From Deinococcus sedimenti (GTDB taxonomy: Bacteria; Deinococcota; Deinococci; Deinococcales; Deinococcaceae), in the NCBI RefSeq assembly GCF_014648135.1, contig NZ_BMQN01000006.1:62001-126000 (forward strand): a stretch of DNA of 64,000 nt, in the 5' to 3' direction. Every line of letters begins with the position of its first letter. Within the stretch, counting starts at the first letter, position 1. A program made the translations under genes and the position numbers. Of this stretch, positions 8,720-17,366 are shown piece after piece. Under the pieces are notes generated by a model. That model worked only from the letters and a program-made list of their open reading frames with translations. It ran no database searches and was not told where the DNA came from.

Positions 8720-9432
8720 CCCCGCAGGCGCAGGCCAGACCGAGCCGCTGGCGCACCCTCTGGCAGGAGTGGGGATCGCCCGCCCTGGTCGCGCTGCTGC
8801 TCACGCAGTTCGGTGCGACCGCCGTGCGCGTGGACGGCGCGAGCATGCTCCCCGGCCTGAGGCACGGCGAACAGCTGGTCGTCCCGAAGGTCGAGGGCTG
8901 GGCGCACCGCGCCGGGCTGGGCACGTACGCGCGCGGCGACGTGGTCGTGTTCAAACCGCCCCGCAGCGCCGCCGCCGAGTGGACGCGCGAGTACCGGGGC
9001 GTGACCCTCCCCTGGGCGTACCGCCCGTACCTCGTCAAGCGCGTCGTGGGCCTGCCCGGCGACCGGGTTCAGGTGCGCGGCGGGACCGTCCTCGTGAACG
9101 GCCAGCCTCTCTCCGAGGCGCGCACGCAGGCGTACTGGGACGCCAGCTGCCACGACACCGCCAGTCCGCTGGCGAACACGCCCGCCGTCACCGTGCCCGC
9201 CGGGGCGTACTTCGTGATGGGCGACAACCGCAGCGAGGGGGGCAGCCTCGACAGCCGCGTGTTCGGCCCGGTGGACACCGCCGACATCGCCGGACGGGCC
9301 GTCGCCAGCGTGTGGCCCCTGACCGTTCCCGAGCACGCGCAGGCCCCCTGCGACGGGCAGGCGCACCCCGAGCGGCGCGTGCAGCTCAGCGGCCCGGCCC
9401 ACTGGAATCCGCGGCTCCTGCCGGGCGACTGA
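8716..9432 (+). CDS. lepB: Signal peptidase I
   Basis: The product is 238 residues. One N-terminal membrane segment (about 21-38) precedes the catalytic Ser43 in DGASMLPGL and Lys108 in YLVKRVVGLPGD. Box E GDNRSEGGSLDSR is at 169-181 and is followed by FGPV. It cleaves signal peptides on the outer face of the cytoplasmic membrane. Being the last gene of a PadR-HAAS operon suggests a conditionally expressed second signal peptidase rather than the main housekeeping enzyme. Its 3' end overlaps the convergent PEP mutase-family gene by 47 bases. Confidence 0.93.
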   Translation: MTPQAQARPSRWRTLWQEWGSPALVALLLTQFGATAVRVDGASMLPGLRHGEQLVVPKVEGWAHRAGLGTYARGDVVVFKPPRSAAAEWTREYRGVTLPWAYRPYLVKRVVGLPGDRVQVRGGTVLVNGQPLSEARTQAYWDASCHDTASPLANTPAVTVPAGAYFVMGDNRSEGGSLDSRVFGPVDTADIAGRAVASVWPLTVPEHAQAPCDGQAHPERRVQLSGPAHWNPRLLPGD

Positions 9433-10237
9433 ACCACCCCTGCACCTGCGCGTAGCTGGGGCCGGGCGTGGCGGGCGGCGTGCCGCTGCCGAGCAGGTCG
9501 CGGGTGAGGGTCAGGGTGTGCCCCAGCGCGGCGAGCATCAGCGCTGGGCCGGTGCTGACGCGGCTGGCCCCGGCACGCAGCAGGGTGTGGGCGTCGGGGC
9601 CGCCGGGCAGGAGCATCACGCTGACCGGGCCGCCCAGCGCGCCGCGCAGTTCGCGCAGGGTGGTGGGGTCGGTCAGGCCGGGCACGAACACGCTGTCCGC
9701 CCCGGCGTGCAGGTACGCCCGGCCGCGCCGGACGGTCTCCGCGAGGCGTTCGCCGGGAGTGGCGCCGAACCCGGTGAGGTACGTGTCGGTGCGGGCGTTC
9801 AGGTACGCGGGGACGCCCAGGGTGTCGGCGGCGTGCCGGGCGGCGCGCAGTCTCAGGACCTGGTCCTCGACGGGCCGCAGCGTGCCCCTGTCTGTGGCGT
9901 CCTCCAGGTTCAGGCCCGCCACGCCCAGCCCCAGCGCGCGGGTGACGATCAGCGCGACGCCGTCGGGGTCAGGGGCGTACCCGCCTTCCAGGTCGGCGGT
10001 GACCGGCCGGGAGGTGGCCCGTACGATGCGGGCCAGGGCGTCCAGCAGGTCGTCCACGGGCGCAGCCTGCCCGTCGGGGTACCCGAGTGCGAAGGCGATC
10101 CCGGCGCTGGTCGTGCCGATGGCGGGTGCGCCCGCGTGCTCCAGGGTGCGGGCGCTGGCGGCGTCCCAGGCGTTCGGGAGGATCAGACCATCTTTGTGGG
10201 CGAGGTGGAGGGTGCGGGCGTGGTCGGGTCGGATCAT
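9386..10237 (-). CDS. Isocitrate lyase/PEP mutase superfamily protein
   Basis: The product is 283 residues from an ATG with AGGAG upstream; longer in-frame starts lack an RBS. The TIM-barrel signature is present: NAWDAASARTLEHAG, DLEGGY (82-87) and NLEDA (110-114), with LNARTDTYL as the next barrel strand. Members include carboxyphosphonoenolpyruvate mutase, oxaloacetate hydrolases and methylisocitrate lyases. The isocitrate-lyase Cys loop is not evident, so this is a general C-C or P-C bond enzyme of unknown substrate. Confidence 0.85.
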   Translation of the reverse strand: MIRPDHARTLHLAHKDGLILPNAWDAASARTLEHAGAPAIGTTSAGIAFALGYPDGQAAPVDDLLDALARIVRATSRPVTADLEGGYAPDPDGVALIVTRALGLGVAGLNLEDATDRGTLRPVEDQVLRLRAARHAADTLGVPAYLNARTDTYLTGFGATPGERLAETVRRGRAYLHAGADSVFVPGLTDPTTLRELRGALGGPVSVMLLPGGPDAHTLLRAGASRVSTGPALMLAALGHTLTLTRDLLGSGTPPATPGPSYAQVQGWFSRPAGAADSSGPGR

Positions 10238-10309
10238 GGGTGGGCTCCTGAAGGCATGGGGGAAGGTCGTCCGGTGCCACGACGGGCCGGACAGCGGAAG
10301 CAAGATGGA

Positions 10310-11728
10310 TTACGTGGGGTTCAGACCTGCGTGCCAGGCGCGCAGCACGGCCTGACTGCGGCGCGGCGCGTGCGTCTGCAGCAGCGTCTGCACCTGCGCG
10401 GGCGTGGGCCGCGCGGGCAGGGCGTGGGTGCGGCGCAGGCTGGCGGCCAGCGCGGCGTCACCCTCGGGGACGACGTCGGGGAAGCCCAGGACGCGCAGCA
10501 GCACGTAGTCCGCGGTCCAGGGGCCGATGCCGGGCACGGCCAGCAGCGTGCGGCGGGCCGCGCCGACCGTGCCGCGCGCCAGGGCGTCCAGGTTCAGTTC
10601 ATGCCGCGCGACCCGCCCGGCGAGGCGGCGCAGCAGGGCGGCGCGGGCGTCGGTCAGGCCGCAGGCGCGCAGGGCGGCGTCGTCCAGCGCGGCCAGCTGC
10701 GCGGCGGTGGGGGGCGCGGTCAGGCCCCCCGTGACGGGCATGCCGTACTTCAGCGTCAGCGTGCGGCGCACCCGGCAGGCCTGCGCGAACGTGACCTGCT
10801 GGCCCGCCACCGCCCAGATCAGCCCGTCGAAGGGTTGCGGGACCAGCGGAACCGGCCAGTCGCCACTGGCCAGGGGCGCGTGCAGGCCCAGTGCACGGAC
10901 GGTCAGGGTGTGCAGCGCCTCCCAGTCGGCGGGCGTCAGGGCCTCGGGGACGTCCGGGTGCACCTCGACCTGCCCGGCGGTGACCTGCAGCGTGACCCGT
11001 TGCGGCCCGCCAGGGAGGGTCCACGCGAAGGTCACGCGGCCCGCCTGCGCCTCCACCCGCTGCGTGACGCTGTCCGGGTCGCGGCTCAGGTCACGCCACA
11101 CGACCTCCAGCGGAAACCCCGGCGGGAGGGTCAGCGTGAGCCTGCCGCCCGTCCCGGCGTGCCGCCACGCCTGCGGGGTCAGGTGCATCACCCGGCGGAA
11201 CTGCGCGCCGAACGCGGACAGGCTCCCGAAGCCCACTGCGAACGCCACCTCCGCCACGCTGCCTCCACTGCCCCGCAGGGTCCGCGCGGCCAGCCGCACC
11301 CGCTCGCGGGCCAGCCACTCGCCGGGCGTCACCTGAAACAGGTCACGCCACTGGGCGTGCAGGGCGCTCTCGCCCAGGTTCAGCGCGTCGGCCAGCGCCC
11401 CCACGCCCCGCACGTCGGGCACGCTCACGCCGCCCAGCGCGGCCAGCAGCGCCGCCTCGGGCAGCGGCACGCCCCGGTACGCGTCCGGGTGGCAGCGGCG
11501 GCAGGCACGCAGACCCGCCGCGCGCGCCTCACCGGGCGACGCATGGAACTCCACGTGCTCCGCGCGGGGCTTCCGGGCGCGGCAGGACGGCAGGCAGTAG
11601 ATGCCGGTGCTCGTCACGCCGGTGTAGAACAGCCCGTCGAACGCCGCGTCCGCCGCGAACATGCGGCCCAGCATGAAGTCACGCGCGTACGGCAGGGTCA
11701 CGCGGCTTCCGGTTGAGGGGCGGCACAC
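10310..11728 (-). CDS. Ada-AlkA fusion: methyl-responsive regulator and 3-methyladenine DNA glycosylase
   Basis: The product is 472 residues. The Ada zinc domain has C45, C49, C76 and C79 with the same spacing as E. coli Ada (4, 27, 3), so a methyl-phosphotriester-accepting Cys is expected. An AraC-type helix-turn-helix follows (about 95-200). An AlkA N-domain and HhH-GPD glycosylase then follow, with LLAVPGIGPWTADYVLL and a catalytic Asp in PEGDAAL. One protein can thus sense alkylation and excise alkylated bases. Start is GTG 11728 or GTG 11701; the second has GGAAG in front. Members of this fusion are called AlkA or Ada2. Confidence 0.9.
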   Translation of the reverse strand: MCRPSTGSRVTLPYARDFMLGRMFAADAAFDGLFYTGVTSTGIYCLPSCRARKPRAEHVEFHASPGEARAAGLRACRRCHPDAYRGVPLPEAALLAALGGVSVPDVRGVGALADALNLGESALHAQWRDLFQVTPGEWLARERVRLAARTLRGSGGSVAEVAFAVGFGSLSAFGAQFRRVMHLTPQAWRHAGTGGRLTLTLPPGFPLEVVWRDLSRDPDSVTQRVEAQAGRVTFAWTLPGGPQRVTLQVTAGQVEVHPDVPEALTPADWEALHTLTVRALGLHAPLASGDWPVPLVPQPFDGLIWAVAGQQVTFAQACRVRRTLTLKYGMPVTGGLTAPPTAAQLAALDDAALRACGLTDARAALLRRLAGRVARHELNLDALARGTVGAARRTLLAVPGIGPWTADYVLLRVLGFPDVVPEGDAALAASLRRTHALPARPTPAQVQTLLQTHAPRRSQAVLRAWHAGLNPT

Positions 11729-11756
11729 CGTTCGACCCGGACGGACGTGAGAGAGA

Positions 11757-11773
11757 ACCGGACGGAGTCCGGT
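11757..11773. promoter_or_regulatory. Short inverted repeat upstream of the Ada-AlkA gene
   Basis: ACCGGAC at 11757-11763 and GTCCGGT at 11767-11773 form a perfect 7-base inverted repeat, about 30 bases upstream of the Ada-AlkA start. It may be an operator for self-regulation by the Ada domain. The rest of 11774-11957 shows no convincing gene or hairpin. Confidence 0.3.
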
Positions 11774-11957
11774 CGTGGAGTGGGCGGACGGGTGCCCTGC
11801 CCCTGCGTCAGTGGAACAAACGGGCGCCGGCTCATGCCCGCATTGTGCGGCGCGCGCCGCTCACGGCTCTACCGGAAACCTCCGGGGGAATCCCGGGCGC
11901 TCCTCCTGCGGGCCGGGCTCTGCGCAGTTCCGCCCTTGCCGCTGCGGCGTGCGGCGC

Positions 11958-12374
11958 TCAGGCTTTGGGGGGCGTGTTCGGTGGGCTCTCGTCCATGTTC
12001 CAGAAGTCCAGGTCGTCCAGGGCGCTGCCCAGTCCCTGAAGTTCCTGCCGCTGCTCGTCGGTGACGGGCGCGTGGCTGGTCAGCTCCTCCTGCCCGATGG
12101 CGCGCGCCATGACCTCCTGCGGCACGGCAGCCATCAACCGCTGGAGTTCCTCGGGGTCCACGTCCGTGAGCATCTCACTCTGCGCCTCGTGCAGCAGTTC
12201 GGTGCTCTCGGTGGGCATGACCAGGGTGGGCGCGGTGGGCCGCACGTCCTGCGCGGGCAGCGGCGCGACCGGTTCGGCCGTCTTCGGTGCCTGGGGGGGC
12301 GTGGGGCGGCGCGTGGCCCGCCACGCGAACGCGGCGGCGGCCAGCAGCACAAGGACGATCAGGAAGACCAGCAT
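11958..12374 (-). CDS. Membrane-anchored hypothetical protein
   Basis: The product is 138 residues with one N-terminal membrane helix (VFLIVLVLLAAAAFAW), then a Pro/Thr-rich stretch and an acidic helical C-terminus (LTDVDPEELQRLMAAVP, LGSALDDLDFWNMDE). It resembles small tethered proteins of no known function. TACCCT lies 7 bases before the ATG, as in other leaderless genes here. No homology I can name. Confidence 0.7.
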   Translation of the reverse strand: MLVFLIVLVLLAAAAFAWRATRRPTPPQAPKTAEPVAPLPAQDVRPTAPTLVMPTESTELLHEAQSEMLTDVDPEELQRLMAAVPQEVMARAIGQEELTSHAPVTDEQRQELQGLGSALDDLDFWNMDESPPNTPPKA

Positions 12375-12477
12375 CGGATTCAGGGTAACGCGCCCGGGGC
12401 GAGGGTGAATATCCCCCGCTCTGGGCGCGCTGCTGTGCAGTTCTTCACGCGGCGGCGCGCCGCCCCCTGCCCCGGGG

Positions 12478-12717
12478 TCAGTCGGGCCAGCGTCCGCCCC
12501 GCCGCGCGGTCAGGTCCAGCTCCCAGACCAGCGCGTCGTACAGCGGGCCGGGCACGGCGGGCCACGCGGCGGCCGTGGTCAGCGCGTCTTCCAGGGTGAG
12601 TGCGTCGTGCATGAGTCCGTTCAGGTCCAGGCGGACGGCGCCGCTGCGCAGCAGGTGCACGCGCAGGTGCTGTCCGTCGGCCTGGACGTGATAAAGGGTG
12701 CGGCGGATGTCGGTCAT
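12478..12717 (-). CDS. Small hypothetical protein upstream-coupled partner of the esterase gene
   Basis: The product is 79 residues (MTDIRRTLYHVQADG...). Its ATG lies one base after the TGA of the esterase gene, so it is almost certainly translated from the same mRNA. The sequence has alternating beta and helix character (HLRVHLLRSGAVRLDL, LTLEDALTTAAAWP) with no signal peptide. Unrecognised family. Confidence 0.65.
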   Translation of the reverse strand: MTDIRRTLYHVQADGQHLRVHLLRSGAVRLDLNGLMHDALTLEDALTTAAAWPAVPGPLYDALVWELDLTARRGGRWPD

Positions 12718-12718
12718 G

Positions 12719-14041
12719 TCAGCGGGGGCGGAGGTGGTACAGCTCCAGGCCCAGCATGGTGCGGGGCGCGAAGCCCTTCCAGGCATTCTGCCCGGTGGCG
12801 TTCGCGGCGATGGGCGTCGGCACGTTCAGGTACGCGGCGGCGCCCGCGTCGCCCTTCAGGGTCAGGTTCAGGAACGCCGTCACGAAGTGCTGGTTGATGT
12901 TGTTCAGGCGAGCGCTGTCCCACACGGGGTCGGCGTAGTGTTCATGGTCCGCGAAGCTCAGGCCCGGCAGTGCGGGGGCGGGGTTGGGGGCGATGTTGTG
13001 CCGGGCGTTCTGGTACACCAGCAGGTACCGGTCGGCGTTCACGGCGTGCTCGAACAGCGGCTTGACTCCTTCCTCGAAGCCGGACACGTCGTCATGGTCG
13101 CCCACGACGAACAGGGTGGGGACCTTCAGGCCCTCCAGTCCCTTGGCGTCCCAGAAGCCGTACTCGCCGGTGGGGACGCCCAGGCCGCGCGCGGCGCTGA
13201 GGCCGCCCCACGGGGCGAAGGCGACGGCGGCGCGGATGCGCGGGTCCGGCGTGAACGCGCCGGTCTGGCGGGGGGTCAGGGTCCCGCCGGGCAGCAGCGC
13301 GGCGACCTTGGGGGCGTACCCGGCTCCGGCGGCGTTCAGCGCGCCGTACCCGCCCATGGAGTACCCGATCACGGCGGTGCGGCTGGCGTTCACGACGCCG
13401 CTCAGGGGGGAGCCGCTGCCGGGCGCGCCGAGTTTCGCGAGCTGGTCGAGGGTGAAGTTGATGTCCGGCGCGCGGTTGACCAGGGTGCTGTTGAACGGTC
13501 CGCGGTTGTCGTGGGTGCTGTCGGTGTGGTCGATGGCTGCCACGACGTACCCGCGGCTGGCGAGGTGCTCGGTCAGGTACGTCATGAGGACGCGGCTGCC
13601 GGTGTACCCGTGCGACACGATCACCAGCGGGAACGCCTGCCCACTCAGGGGTTTGGCGTCGCGGGCGGCGCGGCCCTCGAAGGTGAACGCCGGGCCGCTC
13701 GTCAGGGCGTCGCGGTACGTGACGGTTTCCTTCGCGCCGCTGGCGGTCGGGTACCAGACCTCCACGGTCAGGCGGCGGTCGGCGCGCGGCACCGGGCCAC
13801 TCTGCGGCGCGCGGGCCAGGTCCGGCTGGCCCGGGTTCACCAGCGTCACCGTGCGCACGCCCACGGCGAAGCTGCCGCGCCGGGCCAGTTCGGGCGCGTC
13901 GGGGCGGGCGTCGCCGAACAGGAACGGCGTGGCGGTCTGCGGCGTGGCGGTTGGCGCGGTCGGTGCAGTCTGGGCGGCGGCGTCAGGGGCAGTGGCGGCG
14001 GTCATCAGAGTCAAGCTAAGGCACAGGGCAAGGTGACGCAT
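12719..14041 (-). CDS. Secreted alpha/beta hydrolase (dienelactone hydrolase/PAF-acetylhydrolase-like)
   Basis: The product is 440 residues with a signal peptide ([20 protein letters not shown]) and an Ala/Pro/Thr linker. The alpha/beta hydrolase core has VSHGYTGSR (about 143-150, oxyanion region) and nucleophile elbow GYSMGGYG (Ser228). VGDHDD and ARHN carry the later acid and His. The layout fits COG4188-type lipases/esterases acting in the periplasm or outside. GGAGGA precedes the ATG. A 79-residue gene follows one base later. Confidence 0.88.
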   Translation of the reverse strand: MRHLALCLSLTLMTAATAPDAAAQTAPTAPTATPQTATPFLFGDARPDAPELARRGSFAVGVRTVTLVNPGQPDLARAPQSGPVPRADRRLTVEVWYPTASGAKETVTYRDALTSGPAFTFEGRAARDAKPLSGQAFPLVIVSHGYTGSRVLMTYLTEHLASRGYVVAAIDHTDSTHDNRGPFNSTLVNRAPDINFTLDQLAKLGAPGSGSPLSGVVNASRTAVIGYSMGGYGALNAAGAGYAPKVAALLPGGTLTPRQTGAFTPDPRIRAAVAFAPWGGLSAARGLGVPTGEYGFWDAKGLEGLKVPTLFVVGDHDDVSGFEEGVKPLFEHAVNADRYLLVYQNARHNIAPNPAPALPGLSFADHEHYADPVWDSARLNNINQHFVTAFLNLTLKGDAGAAAYLNVPTPIAANATGQNAWKGFAPRTMLGLELYHLRPR

Positions 14042-14232
14042 CGGGTGTTCCTCCGGGGGTGGCGGTCTGCACGACTCCGCTCGGGCGGGGCGTGCAGACG
14101 GGTCGGTTGCTGTGAAACCTGAATCAGTTGGTCAAACGAAGCGCAGCATACCCCCGTCCGGGGGGAGCAGGGCGTCACTCTGGGACGGCGTCCAGGGCGG
14201 CCACGGCGAACAGCCGCTCCATTCCGGTGTGA

Positions 14233-14252
14233 CACTCCGTTCCATCGGAGTG
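14233..14252. terminator. Hairpin in the esterase-rhodanese gap
   Basis: CACTCCG (14233-14239) pairs with CGGAGTG (14246-14252) around the loop TTCCAT. There is no T run. It lies downstream of the stronger terminator of the rhodanese gene on the minus strand and may be a second stem of the same 3' end. The remainder of 14042-14232 shows only the esterase RBS region and an AT-richer stretch (14108-14150) that may hold its promoter. Confidence 0.4.
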
Positions 14253-14274
14253 CGTTTGAGACGGCACGGCAACA

Positions 14275-14298
14275 CCCCCGGCCTGTGGTGGCCGGGGG
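14275..14298 (-). terminator. Terminator of the rhodanese gene
   Basis: CCCCCGGCC (14275-14283) and GGCCGGGGG (14290-14298) form a perfect 9-base stem with a 6-base loop, 20 bases behind the rhodanese stop. The minus strand continues TGTTG, a weak U tract. Confidence 0.75.
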
Positions 14299-14317
14299 CG
14301 CGGGATGGTGCGGGAGT

Positions 14318-15181
14318 TCAGGCTTCGCTGTAGCTCTTCTCGATGGGCAGGCCCACGGCGTTGCCCCATTCGGTCCAGCTGCCGTCATAGTTGCGGACCT
14401 TGGGGTAGCCGAGCAGTTCGCGCAGCACGAACCAGCTGTGGCTGCTGCGCTCGGCGATGCGGCAGTACGCGATGACGTCCTTGTCAGCGGTGACGCCCTC
14501 ACCCTCGTACAGGGCCTTGAGCTCGTCGGCGGACTTGAAGGTGCCGTCCTCGTTGGTGGCCTTCGCCCAGGGGATGCTGCGCGCGCCGGGGATGTGGCCG
14601 CCGCGCAGCACGCCTTCCTGCGGGTAGTTGGGCATGTGGGTGACCTTGCCGCTGAACTCGTCGGGGCTGCGGACGTCGACCAGGGCGCCGGTGCCGCCCT
14701 TGACGCTCTCCAGGTGGGCCTTGACCTCGTCGCGGTAGGCGCGCAGGCTGTCGTCGCGGGTCAGGGCGGGGTAGGTGGTGGCCTCGACGCTGGGGGCGTC
14801 GGTGGTGGTGGGGCGGCCCTCCGCGACCCACTTCTGGCGGCCGCCGTTCATGAGTTTCAGGGTGTTCTTGACGCCGCTGTAGGACAGGAACCAGTAGGCG
14901 TACGCGGCCCACCAGTTGCTCTTGTCGCCGTACAGGACGATGGTGTCGCCTTCCCCCACGCCCAGGCGGCCCAGCAGTTCGCTGACCTTGTCGGGGGTGA
15001 TGAAGTCGCGTTCGACGGGGTGCCACAGGTCGACCTGCCAGTCGAGTTTCACGGCGCCGGGGGCGTGCCCGGTGTCGTAGAGGAGGATGTCCTCGTCGAC
15101 CTCGATGAGGCGGATGCCGTCTTGATTCAGGTTCTGTTCGACCCAGTCGGTGCTGACGAGTACGTCTTTCGCGTAGTCCAT
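14318..15181 (-). CDS. Thiosulfate sulfurtransferase (two-domain rhodanese)
   Basis: The product is 287 residues. The N-terminal rhodanese domain (5-125) is inactive, with YGDKSN where the loop Cys would be. The C-terminal domain has the active loop CRIAERSS with Cys240 and the [12 protein letters not shown] and GGHIPGA motifs. It transfers sulfane sulfur from thiosulfate to cyanide or other thiols. ATG at 15181 follows AGGAGG. A sigma-70-like promoter with a normal leader lies at 15230-15259, so this gene is not leaderless. It is divergent from sufE, and both handle sulfur. Confidence 0.92.
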   Translation of the reverse strand: MDYAKDVLVSTDWVEQNLNQDGIRLIEVDEDILLYDTGHAPGAVKLDWQVDLWHPVERDFITPDKVSELLGRLGVGEGDTIVLYGDKSNWWAAYAYWFLSYSGVKNTLKLMNGGRQKWVAEGRPTTTDAPSVEATTYPALTRDDSLRAYRDEVKAHLESVKGGTGALVDVRSPDEFSGKVTHMPNYPQEGVLRGGHIPGARSIPWAKATNEDGTFKSADELKALYEGEGVTADKDVIAYCRIAERSSHSWFVLRELLGYPKVRNYDGSWTEWGNAVGLPIEKSYSEA

Positions 15182-15229
15182 GGTGTGGTGCCTCCTGTGA
15201 GTGGTGGGGAAACTGCCGATTGCCCCAGG

Positions 15230-15259
15230 ATTGTACCCTGACTCCCGACTTATTGACAA
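15230..15259 (-). promoter_or_regulatory. Promoter of the rhodanese gene
   Basis: On the minus strand TTGTCA (15259-15254) and TACAAT (15235-15230) are separated by 18 bases. This is one of the clearest two-box promoters in the window, and it gives a leader of about 40 bases with an RBS. Confidence 0.7.
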
Positions 15260-15319
15260 AAGAGGTCAACTGGACAGGCCCACCCATTCCCGCCCCTGGG
15301 GCAGCGGTACACTCCGCGC

Positions 15320-15766
15320 ATGACCGACGCCGCGCCCGCCCTGCCGGAAAAGCTCCAGAGCATCGTCACCCTGTTCCGCAGCGCCCCCAAACCCCTGCGC
15401 CTGCAGGCCCTGCTGGAATACAGCAAGAAACTCCCCGGCCTGCCCGAGAAGTACCTCGAACACCCCGAGTTCCTCAAGCCCGTGCCCGAATGCACCAGCC
15501 CCTTCTTCCTCGTCACCGAGCAGGACGAGCAGGGCGGCATGCACCTGTACTTCAAGGTCCCGGAGGAGGCCCCCACCGTGCGCGGCTACGCCGGCATCCT
15601 GCACGAGGCCCTGGACGGCGCGCAGCCCGAGGAGATCCTCAGCGTCCCCGACCAGTTCTACATGGACATGGGCCTGACCGAACTGATCACCCCCATGCGC
15701 CTGCGCGGCATGGGCGCCATCCTCATGCGCCTGAAGAACGACGTCCGCGAGCACGCCAAGGCGTAA
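15320..15766 (+). CDS. sufE: SufE family cysteine desulfurase partner
   Basis: The product is 148 residues. SufE proteins accept persulfide sulfur from the SufS desulfurase for Fe-S cluster assembly. The acceptor Cys58 sits in KPVPECTSP, and the fold markers KLPGLPEKYL and LTPMRLRGMGAIL are present. Length fits the family. TACACT lies 6 bases before the ATG, so the transcript is likely leaderless. No other suf gene lies nearby. Confidence 0.9.
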   Translation: MTDAAPALPEKLQSIVTLFRSAPKPLRLQALLEYSKKLPGLPEKYLEHPEFLKPVPECTSPFFLVTEQDEQGGMHLYFKVPEEAPTVRGYAGILHEALDGAQPEEILSVPDQFYMDMGLTELITPMRLRGMGAILMRLKNDVREHAKA

Positions 15767-15780
15767 GGACCTTCAGCGAA

Positions 15781-15815
15781 ACGGGCCGCTCTCCCCTGCC
15801 CGGGAGGCGGCCCGT
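15781..15815 (+). terminator. sufE terminator hairpin
   Basis: ACGGGCCGC (15781-15789) pairs with GCGGCCCGT (15807-15815) and is followed by TCTCC. It lies 15 bases after the sufE stop. The loop contains a nested CCC/GGG. Confidence 0.7.
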
Positions 15816-15837
15816 TCTCCGTGACCTGCCCCGGTTC

Positions 15838-15971
15838 ATACGGATTCCGTTTGTTTCGTTGACAGATCGGAACACCACCGATCTGTCAACTCCACGTCCG
15901 GAACCCGTTTTTCTCCTCCTCGCGTGCGCTCGGGTTGAAAGGTTTGCCAACCTTTCAACCCGAGTCCGTAT
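15838..15971 (-). repeat. Family 1 post-stop repeat, copy A
   Basis: A 134-base element with near-identical copies at 33450-33584 and 59855-59980. Its ends are imperfect terminal inverted repeats (ATACGGATTC at 15838, and ATACGGACTC read from 15971 on the minus strand). Inside are two perfect hairpins: GTTGACAGATCGG with CCGATCTGTCAAC (15858-15890, loop 7) and CGGGTTGAAAGGTT with AACCTTTCAACCCG (15931-15962, loop 4). On the minus strand it begins with the last A of the TGA of the membrane-protein gene. It encodes no protein and looks like a MITE or a mobile 3' end. Confidence 0.85.
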
Positions 15972-16507
15972 CAGTCCTCGGGCAGCAGCGCGTCAATGAG
16001 CAGCGCAGTCACGCCCAGCGCCAGTCCGTACGTCAGGTGCGCGCCCAGGCGGTTCGCGTGGCCCTTCGCGGGCGTCCCGGCCGGGCCGTCCTGAAGGCCC
16101 AGCAGCGGCACGAGGCCCTCGTCCACCAGCGCCCAGAGGCCCACGCCGAACGCCGCGCCCTTGACGGGATTACCCCGCCCGGCCAGCGCGCCGTACAGGG
16201 CGCCGCTGCCGATGCCCATGCCCCAGTGCACCGCCTCGCTGAGGGCCGCGCGGGTCTGCTTGCCGGGCGCGTGCCCCTCAGTCTTCTCGTACGCGACGCG
16301 GCCGATGGCGGCGGTGCTGCTCTCGCCAGGCTGGTGCTGCTGCCCGATCACCGAGATGGAATGCTCGTCTGTCTTCGGTTCCTTCTTCCCGCCCTCCTCG
16401 TCCTTGCCTTCCACGAGTGGCGCCACGCGCGTCCAGTACTGCCCCATGGCCAGTGTTCCCACGGCCCCCCCGATCAATCCTGCCAGCACACTCCGGTAAG
16501 CACTCAT
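15971..16507 (-). CDS. Conserved membrane protein, possibly DUF1440/YagU-like
   Basis: The product is 178 residues. Three hydrophobic stretches are visible: YRSVLAGLIGGAVGTLAMG at the N-terminus, AVHWGMGIGSGALYGALAG in the middle and LTYGLALGVTALLIDALL at the end, with a charged loop (GKDEEGGKKEPKTDEH) between the first two. This layout recalls YagU/DUF1440 inner-membrane proteins, with no assigned function. I chose the second ATG (16507) because TACGGT lies 7 bases before it. Its stop codon is fused to repeat copy A. Confidence 0.72.
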   Translation of the reverse strand: MSAYRSVLAGLIGGAVGTLAMGQYWTRVAPLVEGKDEEGGKKEPKTDEHSISVIGQQHQPGESSTAAIGRVAYEKTEGHAPGKQTRAALSEAVHWGMGIGSGALYGALAGRGNPVKGAAFGVGLWALVDEGLVPLLGLQDGPAGTPAKGHANRLGAHLTYGLALGVTALLIDALLPED

Positions 16508-16645
16508 GCCGCCCACCGTACCTACGCGCCGCCCCGCGCGACTGGAAGGCAGCTCTCAGGGTGAAGGAAGGCTGCACGGCCCGTCAGCGGAACATGAACG
16601 TGGGACCACCCCGGTCCAGAGGTGGCCCCGCGTGCTCACGTCCGT

Positions 16646-17263
16646 TCAGAGGATCGGGGTGATGTCCCGCTCGGGCAGCCCGCTGCGGTGCGCGTCACGC
16701 AGGGCCGCCAGCGCCCGGCCGCGGTGGCTGATGGCGCGCTTCTCGGCGACGGTCAGTTCGGCCAGGGTGCGGGTGTCGCCGTCCGGGACGAACAGCGGGT
16801 CGTACCCGAAGCCGTTCGCGCCGCGCGGGCCTTCCAGCAGCGTGCCGTGCAGTTCGCCCCGGTACGTTTCCAGGTGCCCGTCCGGGTAGGCGAGGATCAC
16901 GACGGACACGAACTTCGCGCGGCGGTTCTTCTCCCCGCGCAGTTTCTCCAGCAGGTACACGTTGCGTTCCACGTCGCTGTCGCGGTTTCCGTACCGGGCG
17001 GAGTACACGCCGGGTTCGCCCTGCAGGGCCTCGACCTCGATGCCGCTGTCGTCGGCCAGCGCGGGCCGCCCGGTGATCAGCGCGGCGGCGCAGGCTTTCA
17101 GCGCGGCGTTCTCCTCGTAGGTCGCGCCGGTCTCCTCGGGCAGCGGCACGTTCCCCAGCGGACCGAGGGCCCAGCCGGTGCCCTGCAGGGCCTCCTCGAT
17201 CTCCCGGATCTTGCCGGTGTTGCTGGTCGCCACCACTACGTTCATGCCCGCTTCAGTCGTCAC
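16646..17263 (-). CDS. rdgB: RdgB/HAM1 non-canonical purine NTP pyrophosphatase
   Basis: The product is 205 residues. It hydrolyses dITP, XTP and ITP to monophosphates, keeping deaminated purines out of DNA. Motifs are ATSNTGK, ALADDSGIEVEAL, PGVYSARYG, GYDPLF and SHRGRAL. GTG at 17263 has TAAACT 7 bases upstream, matching the leaderless pattern; ATG 17245 (MNVVVATSN) is the alternative and gives 199 residues. The stop is followed by about 140 bases without any feature up to the next gene. Confidence 0.93.
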   Translation of the reverse strand: MTTEAGMNVVVATSNTGKIREIEEALQGTGWALGPLGNVPLPEETGATYEENAALKACAAALITGRPALADDSGIEVEALQGEPGVYSARYGNRDSDVERNVYLLEKLRGEKNRRAKFVSVVILAYPDGHLETYRGELHGTLLEGPRGANGFGYDPLFVPDGDTRTLAELTVAEKRAISHRGRALAALRDAHRSGLPERDITPIL

Positions 17264-17366
17264 GCCCCGCAGTTTATTGGATCGGGTTCAGCAACCGGAT
17301 GAAATCCCGGTCAGCTGACCACCCCCACCGACGGGTGGGTTCACCGTCAGGCCCCCGGCCCGACAT

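Noticed and set aside
11713..12039. Plus-strand frames between the Ada-AlkA gene and the next gene
   Set aside because: No RBS, no conserved motif, strongly Arg/Ser-biased; they overlap the better-supported 11958-12374 gene.
15182..15319. Riboswitch or T-box in the rhodanese-sufE gap
   Set aside because: The gap is fully used by a two-box promoter on one side and a leaderless start on the other; no conserved structure found.
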